A DNA stretch of 11,728 bases from Pseudomonadota bacterium (GTDB lineage: Bacteria > Pseudomonadota > Alphaproteobacteria > Rhizobiales > Devosiaceae), in contig JAEZBF010000056.1 in NCBI GenBank assembly GCA_023427545.1, positions 1-11,728 of the forward strand, written 5' to 3'. Both the position numbers and the translations under genes were made by a program. Shown here piece after piece: positions 8,244 to 11,728 of the stretch. Every line of letters starts with the position of its first letter. Within the stretch, counting starts at the first letter, position 1. The notes beneath the pieces were generated by a model that did not search any database, was not told where the DNA came from, and saw only the letters and a list, made by a program, of their open reading frames with translations.

Positions 8244-8272
8244 TTGCGCCAGACCGAGAGCAGGACTATATA
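8244..8272 (+). promoter_or_regulatory. Sigma70-type promoter of the rimP-nusA-infB operon
   Basis: -35 TTGCGC (8244-8249), a 17-base spacer and -10 TATATA (8267-8272), starting five bases after the preceding gene's stop. Transcription would begin near 8279 and give a leader of about 68 bases before rimP. The -10 box is flanked by a perfect 6-bp dyad, GAGAGC (8256-8261) and GCTCTC (8273-8278). Confidence 0.6.
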
Positions 8273-8289
8273 GCTCTCAACATCACTGG

Positions 8290-8302
8290 CTCTCTTGGAG
8301 AG
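8290..8302 (+). promoter_or_regulatory. Candidate antiterminator/anti-stem in the rimP leader
   Basis: CTCTC (8290-8294) pairs with GAGAG (8298-8302) around TTG. CAC (8284-8286) may add pairs with GUG (8306-8308). Its 3' arm overlaps the first three bases of the terminator stem (8300-8302), so the two structures compete. Confidence 0.4.
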
Positions 8303-8330
8303 TGGGTGCCAACCGGCCCCGCTCTTTTTT
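8300..8330 (+). terminator. Intrinsic terminator in the rimP leader (attenuator)
   Basis: GAGTGGG (8300-8306) pairs with CCCGCTC (8318-8324), with one G-U pair. After a bulged U the stem continues as GCC/GGC (8308-8310 with 8315-8317), closed by an AACC tetraloop. Six T residues follow at once (8325-8330). It lies after a good promoter and only 16 bases before the rimP ATG, so it must act as a premature terminator for this operon or end transcription from upstream. A RimP-leader attenuator family has been described in alphaproteobacteria, and this element has the expected place and shape. Confidence 0.75.
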
Positions 8331-8346
8331 ATTACCTCGCGGACCG

Positions 8347-8955
8347 ATGGACTTCGACCTCAACGAACCCCGCCACATCAAGGAGACTGGCCTCGAGCGC
8401 CGCATCGCGGCGATCGTCGAGCCGGTCGCCAACGACCTTGGCTATTCCCTCGTGCGGGTGAAGATTACCGCCGAGAACGGCTGCACGCTGCAGATTATGG
8501 CGGAGGACAAGACCGGCCGCTTCTCGATCAGCGACTGCGAGCGCCTGAGCAAGGACCTCTCGCCGGTGCTCGACGTCGAGGACCCGATCGACCGCGAATA
8601 CCACCTCGAGGTCAGCTCGCCCGGCATTGACCGGCCGCTGGTGCGCGCCCGTGATTTCGCCCGCTTCATCGGGCATGAGGCGCGTATCGAGCTCGGCGAA
8701 ATGCTGGACGGGCGCAAGCGCTTCCGCGGCGAGATCGTCGCCGCCGATGCCGATACGGTGACCATCCGGCTGCCCGACGCACCGGCCGGTACCGACCCCG
8801 ACCACAAGCTGCCCCTCACCATGCTGGCGGAAGCCAAGCTGGTGATGACCGACAAGCTCCTCCAGATGGCTCCCGAGCTGCAAGAGGACTCCACCGACGA
8901 TGAAGATATCGAGACCGTGGAAGTCACGGACGATGAGACTGAGGAGATAGAGTAA
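8347..8955 (+). CDS. rimP: Ribosome maturation factor RimP
   Basis: Cytoplasmic 30S assembly factor needed early in small-subunit maturation. At 202 residues it is at the long end of the family because of a very acidic C-terminal tail (about residues 177-202, mostly Asp/Glu) seen in alphaproteobacterial members. The N-terminal alpha/beta domain (about 14-88) leads into the conserved SPGIDRPL at 91-98, and the SH3-like C-terminal domain spans about 100-172. The reading frame extends upstream, but the ATG at 8347 is the first position consistent with family N-termini (FDLNEPRHIKETGLERRI) and lies after the leader terminator; it has only a weak GCGGA ribosome site. The TAA stop overlaps the nusA ATG (TAATG), so the two are translationally coupled. 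Confidence 0.95.
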   Translation: MDFDLNEPRHIKETGLERRIAAIVEPVANDLGYSLVRVKITAENGCTLQIMAEDKTGRFSISDCERLSKDLSPVLDVEDPIDREYHLEVSSPGIDRPLVRARDFARFIGHEARIELGEMLDGRKRFRGEIVAADADTVTIRLPDAPAGTDPDHKLPLTMLAEAKLVMTDKLLQMAPELQEDSTDDEDIETVEVTDDETEEIE

Positions 8956-10556
8956 TGGCCGTTTCCGCCAACCGGCTGGAACTGTTGCAGATCGCCGATG
9001 CGGTCGCGCGCGAAAAGAACATCGACCGTCTGATCGTGATCGAGAGCATGCAGGACGCCATGGAGAAGGCGGCCAAGTCCCGCTATGGCGCCGAGACCGA
9101 GCTCCGCGTCGAGATCAACCCGCGCACCGGCGAGACCAAGACGACCCGGCTGCTCGAAGTGGTGGAGAACGTCGAGGAGCCGGCCCGGCAGATCGGCCTC
9201 AAGCACGCGCAGCAGAAGGAGCCCAACGCCAAGCTGGGCGACTTCATCGCCGAGCCGCTGCCGCCTATCGATTTCTCCCGCATCGCCGCACAGTCGGCCA
9301 AGCAGGTGATCGTCCAGAAGGTGCGCGATGCCGAGCGCGAGCGGATGTACGACGAGTACATCAACCGCATCGGCGAAATCGTGAATGGCTCGGTCAAGCG
9401 TGTCGAGTACGGCAACGTGATCGTCGATCTCGGCCGCGGCGAGGCGATCATCCGCCGCGACGAGCTGATCCCGCGCGAGACCTACCGCTACGGCGATCGC
9501 GTCCGCGCCTACATCTACGACGTCCGCCGCGAGCAGCGCGGGCCGCAGATATTCCTGTCGCGCACGCACCCGCAGTTCATGGCCAAGCTGTTCATGCAGG
9601 AAGTGCCGGAGATCTACGACGGCATCATCACCATCCGCTCGATCGCCCGCGATCCGGGCAGCCGCGCCAAGATCGCGGTGACCAGCAACGACAGCTCGAT
9701 CGATCCGGTGGGCGCCTGCGTCGGCATGCGTGGTTCGCGCGTCCAGGCCGTGGTCGGCGAACTGCAGGGCGAAAAAATCGACATCATCCCCTGGACCGAC
9801 AATATCGCCGACCTCGTGGTCTCCGCGCTGCAGCCGGCTGATGTCGCCAAGGTCGTGCTCGACGAGCAGGCCGAGCGCATCGAAGTCGTGGTGCCCGATG
9901 AGCAGCTTTCGCTCGCCATCGGCCGTCGCGGCCAGAATGTGCGGCTTGCAAGCCAGCTGATCGGCTGGGACATCGACATCCTCACCGAGCAGGAGGAATC
10001 GGAGCGTCGCCAGAAGGAGTTCACGGAGCGTTCGGCGCTCTTTACCTCCGCGCTCGACGTCGACGAGATGGTGGCCCAACTGCTGGCCTCCGAGGGCTTC
10101 TCCTCGGTCGAGGAGCTCGCCTATATCGACGTTGGCGAAATCGCCTCGCTCCAGGGCTTCGACGATGAGACGGCGGCCGAGATCCAGCGCCGTGCGCAGG
10201 ACCATCTCGCTGCGATCGAGGCTGCGAACGACGAGGAGCGCAAGCAGCTCGGCGTCGACGACGACCTCTACGATGTGCCCGGGCTGAATGCCGCCATGCT
10301 GGTGGCGCTCGGCAAGGACGGCATCAAGACCCTCGAGGACTTCGCCGGCTGCGCCGCCGACGACCTGGTCGGCTGGGTCGAGCGCAAGGACGGCGAGGCC
10401 AAGCGCTTCGACGGTGCGTTCAAGGACTTCCCCATCTCCCGTGAGGAGGCCGAGGACATGATCATGCAGGCCCGCCTCAAGGCCGGCTGGGTCACCGAGG
10501 AAGACCTCGCGCCCCAACCCGCCGCCGAGGACATGCAGGAAGGAGCGCCCGCATAA
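8955..10556 (+). CDS. nusA: Transcription termination/antitermination protein NusA
   Basis: RNA-polymerase-bound factor controlling pausing, intrinsic termination and antitermination of rRNA operons. At 533 residues it has the full alphaproteobacterial layout. The N-terminal RNAP-binding domain is at about 1-125, and the S1 domain at about 134-202 (GEIVNGSVKRVEYGNVIVDL). KH1 is at about 225-300 with the GMRGSRV loop at 257-263, and KH2 at about 303-365 with GRRGQNV at 323-329. Two helix-hairpin-helix acidic repeats follow, at about 370-422 and 438-510. The start overlaps the rimP stop. The stop TAA is the loop of an 8-bp perfect hairpin. As the product itself influences termination at hairpins, the attenuator before rimP is a natural place for autoregulation; that is inference. 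Confidence 0.97.
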   Translation: MAVSANRLELLQIADAVAREKNIDRLIVIESMQDAMEKAAKSRYGAETELRVEINPRTGETKTTRLLEVVENVEEPARQIGLKHAQQKEPNAKLGDFIAEPLPPIDFSRIAAQSAKQVIVQKVRDAERERMYDEYINRIGEIVNGSVKRVEYGNVIVDLGRGEAIIRRDELIPRETYRYGDRVRAYIYDVRREQRGPQIFLSRTHPQFMAKLFMQEVPEIYDGIITIRSIARDPGSRAKIAVTSNDSSIDPVGACVGMRGSRVQAVVGELQGEKIDIIPWTDNIADLVVSALQPADVAKVVLDEQAERIEVVVPDEQLSLAIGRRGQNVRLASQLIGWDIDILTEQEESERRQKEFTERSALFTSALDVDEMVAQLLASEGFSSVEELAYIDVGEIASLQGFDDETAAEIQRRAQDHLAAIEAANDEERKQLGVDDDLYDVPGLNAAMLVALGKDGIKTLEDFAGCAADDLVGWVERKDGEAKRFDGAFKDFPISREEAEDMIMQARLKAGWVTEEDLAPQPAAEDMQEGAPA

Positions 10557-10564
10557 TGCGGGCG
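10546..10564 (+). promoter_or_regulatory. Hairpin A: perfect 8-bp stem over the nusA stop codon
   Basis: CGCCCGCA (10546-10553) and TGCGGGCG (10557-10564) are exact complements, and the three-base loop is the nusA TAA itself. A terminating ribosome would melt it. Confidence 0.6.
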
Positions 10565-10575
10565 AACCTCGCCCG
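10559..10575 (+). promoter_or_regulatory. Hairpin B: perfect 7-bp stem abutting the ylxR start
   Basis: CGGGCGA (10559-10565) and TCGCCCG (10569-10575) are exact complements around an ACC loop, ending one base before the GTG of ylxR. It shares CGGGCG (10559-10564) with hairpin A, so the two cannot coexist. If formed, it would block the ylxR initiation region. Confidence 0.6.
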
Positions 10576-11181
10576 GTGCCCCGCAAGGACGACCTCGAAC
10601 GCCAGTGCTGCCTGACTCGTGAGGTCAGGCCGGCGGCGGAGCTCATCCGCTTCGTCGTCTCGCCCGATGGCGAGCTCTGGCCCGATGTCGATGCCAAGGC
10701 TGATGGCCGCGGCGTCTGGGTGACGGCGACGGCAGCCGCCGTGGCCGAGGCCGAACGCAAGAAGGCGTTCGCGCGCAGCCTAAAGACACAGGTCAAGGTA
10801 CCCGACGACCTGCCCGAGTTGACCCGGCACCACCTCGAGCAACGCCTGCTCGGCGCGCTGGGCCTGGCCCGCAAGGCGGGGCAGATCGCGACCGGTGCCA
10901 CGCGCGTGGAAAAGACCCTGCGAGCGGGAGACGCGATTGCGCTTCTTTCCGCCAGCGACGCCGCTGCCGATGGCAGAAACAAGATGGTGGCGTTGCTTCG
11001 GGGACTTGGAATCGAGGGGCAGACACCCCATTTTGAATTGCTCAGCTCGGCCCAATTGGGCTTAGCACTTGGGCTCGATAATGTGATACATGCTGCCCTC
11101 ACCAAAGGGGCGGCAGCCCAATCGGCTTTGGCACGGGCCCTTCGTTTGGCCCGTTTCATTGCTCCGAAAGACCCGATATAG
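10576..11181 (+). CDS. YlxR (DUF448) fused to an L7Ae-like RNA-binding domain
   Basis: The two domains correspond to the separate YlxR/RnpM and YlxQ proteins found between nusA and infB in Firmicutes; in alphaproteobacteria a fused form of this size is usual. The YlxR domain is at about 1-75, with CCLTREV at 11-17, ELIRFVVSPDG at 22-32 and GRGVWV at 44-49. The L7Ae/L30e/S12e-like domain is at about 88-195, with LLGALGLARKAGQIATG at 91-107. In Firmicutes, YlxR binds RNase P RNA and YlxQ is a K-turn-type RNA binder; roles here are inferred. The GTG at 10576 is the first usable start; it lacks a clear ribosome site and sits directly behind a perfect hairpin, so translation probably depends on coupling to nusA. 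An in-frame ATG or GTG further upstream that would fit is not seen. Confidence 0.88.
   Translation: MPRKDDLERQCCLTREVRPAAELIRFVVSPDGELWPDVDAKADGRGVWVTATAAAVAEAERKKAFARSLKTQVKVPDDLPELTRHHLEQRLLGALGLARKAGQIATGATRVEKTLRAGDAIALLSASDAAADGRNKMVALLRGLGIEGQTPHFELLSSAQLGLALGLDNVIHAALTKGAAAQSALARALRLARFIAPKDPI
11050..11061. repeat. Perfect 12-bp palindrome inside ylxR
   Basis: GCCCAATTGGGC is self-complementary and lies in the AT-richer last part of the gene. A GATAAT hexamer follows at 11077-11082, but no well-spaced -35 box is present, so I do not call an internal promoter. Confidence 0.4.
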
Positions 11182-11192
11182 ACCCCCGCTGT

Positions 11193-11211
11193 GCCGGGCC
11201 GGACCCCCGGC
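11193..11211 (+). repeat. Hairpin in the ylxR-infB gap
   Basis: GCCGGG (11193-11198) pairs with CCCGGC (11206-11211) around a seven-base loop. Only three T residues follow, too few for a confident intrinsic terminator. It may be a weak attenuator or an mRNA-processing structure ahead of infB. Confidence 0.4.
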
Positions 11212-11251
11212 TTTGCGGCAACGCATGAACGATCAGAGACATAGAAGTTAC

Positions 11252-11728
11252 ATGGCTGATAACGACGACAAGACCAACGATGCCGGCGCCGGCAAGAAGA
11301 CGCTGACGCTCAAGGGCGCCCCTCACCTGGGGAACCGTCCGGGCATGTCGCGCAGCTCGCGCACCGTGGTCGTCGAAAAGCGCACCCGCCGTGTTGGCGG
11401 ACCCGGTGCTCCGGTCGGCAATGGTCCGGCGACGCGCCCGCTCACGCCGCAGTCGCCGACACAGCAGTCGTCGTCGCCGCGCGTGCAGCTGCGTTCCTCC
11501 CAGCCCGGCTCCCGGCAGCCGATGGGCCTGTCCGCGACCGAAAACGATGCGCGCATGCGCGCTCTTCGTGAGGCCGGCATGCGCCAGGCCGAAGATCCGG
11601 CGCGCGCTGCTGCGGAGGAAGCCCGCCGCGCCTAGGAAGACGCGCGCCGCCGCGAAATCCGCGAGGCCGCCGCGCGCGCCGATGCCGAGCGCACCCGCGC
11701 CGAAGCCGAGGCCGCAGCGCTGGAGGCC
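11252..11728 (+). CDS. infB: Translation initiation factor IF-2, N-terminal part, interrupted by an in-frame TAG
   Basis: IF-2 is the GTPase that brings fMet-tRNA to the 30S subunit. Only the N-terminal region is in the window; the GTPase core lies beyond the right edge. The family pattern is recognisable: an acidic start, KKTLTLKG, then SRTVVVEKRTRR, a Pro/Ser/Gln-rich linker, and an Ala/Glu/Arg-rich helical segment. The start ATG at 11252 has AGAAG close upstream; ATG 11225 is in frame and would add nine residues. At codon 128 (11633-11635) the frame reads TAG. Beyond it the same frame continues for 31 codons to the window end with the same helical composition (EDARRREIREAAARADAER), so the gene clearly continued here. 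A single base change from GAG, AAG or CAG would explain the TAG. It may be a sequencing error, a true nonsense codon tolerated by internal reinitiation, or the mark of a broken copy. Confidence 0.8.

Noticed and set aside
10556..10615. A 19-codon open frame starting at the ATG that overlaps the nusA stop (TAATG)
   Set aside because: It is out of frame with ylxR and short, with an Ala/Arg-rich product. The ATG lies in the 3' arm of a hairpin and is probably incidental.
8442..11159. A 905-codon open frame on the minus strand opposite rimP, nusA and ylxR
   Set aside because: It lies wholly opposite three well-supported genes in high-GC DNA, where stop codons are rare in antisense frames. Its translation is low-complexity and Arg/Asp/Leu/Ala-rich with no recognisable domain.

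Overview
The window is a GC-rich stretch of bacterial core genome, about 11.7 kb, with every recognisable gene on the + strand. Gene order and protein features point to an alphaproteobacterium of the Hyphomicrobiales (Rhizobiales). The RimP and NusA N-termini look Devosia-like to me, but I hold that genus-level impression loosely. The order is miaB (3' part) - phoH - ybeY - corC - lnt - metK - trmB - ketopantoate-reductase-like gene - rimP - nusA - ylxR/L7Ae fusion - infB (5' part). I saw no tRNA, rRNA, CRISPR array, insertion sequence or phage gene, and no gene-free stretch longer than about 150 bases.

Left block (1-5149): miaB (tRNA ms2i6A methylthiotransferase) is followed by the widespread phoH-ybeY-corC-lnt cluster. 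PhoH ATPase and YbeY endoribonuclease act in RNA metabolism, CorC is a CBS-domain protein linked to Mg/Co handling, and Lnt completes lipoprotein acylation. phoH/ybeY and ybeY/corC are joined by overlapping codons. A 145-bp gap with several small hairpins separates corC from lnt.

Middle block (5150-8239): a 132-bp gap before metK holds a near-perfect 9-2-9 dyad followed by a TTGACC hexamer, which I read as a candidate metK control region. The small HTH regulator gene that I recall between lnt and metK in many relatives is not there. metK is followed directly by trmB, then by a ketopantoate-reductase-family gene that is an unusual guest in this neighbourhood.

Right block (8240-11728): this is the transcription/translation operon rimP-nusA-ylxR-infB. 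It begins with a good sigma70-type promoter (TTGCGC-17-TATATA) and a short leader that ends in a strong intrinsic terminator just before rimP, so it looks like an attenuator. Two mutually exclusive perfect hairpins sit on the nusA stop codon and the ylxR start.

Three conserved genes depart from a normal reading frame. ybeY and trmB have no ATG, GTG or TTG where homology says they begin, and each has a CTG there with a Shine-Dalgarno-like stretch in front. infB carries an in-frame TAG at codon 128. These could be biology (CTG initiation, reinitiation to give a short IF2) or base-call errors in a draft or metagenomic assembly. The sequence alone cannot decide. I do not see an undescribed multi-gene system; the interest lies in control elements and these start/stop anomalies.
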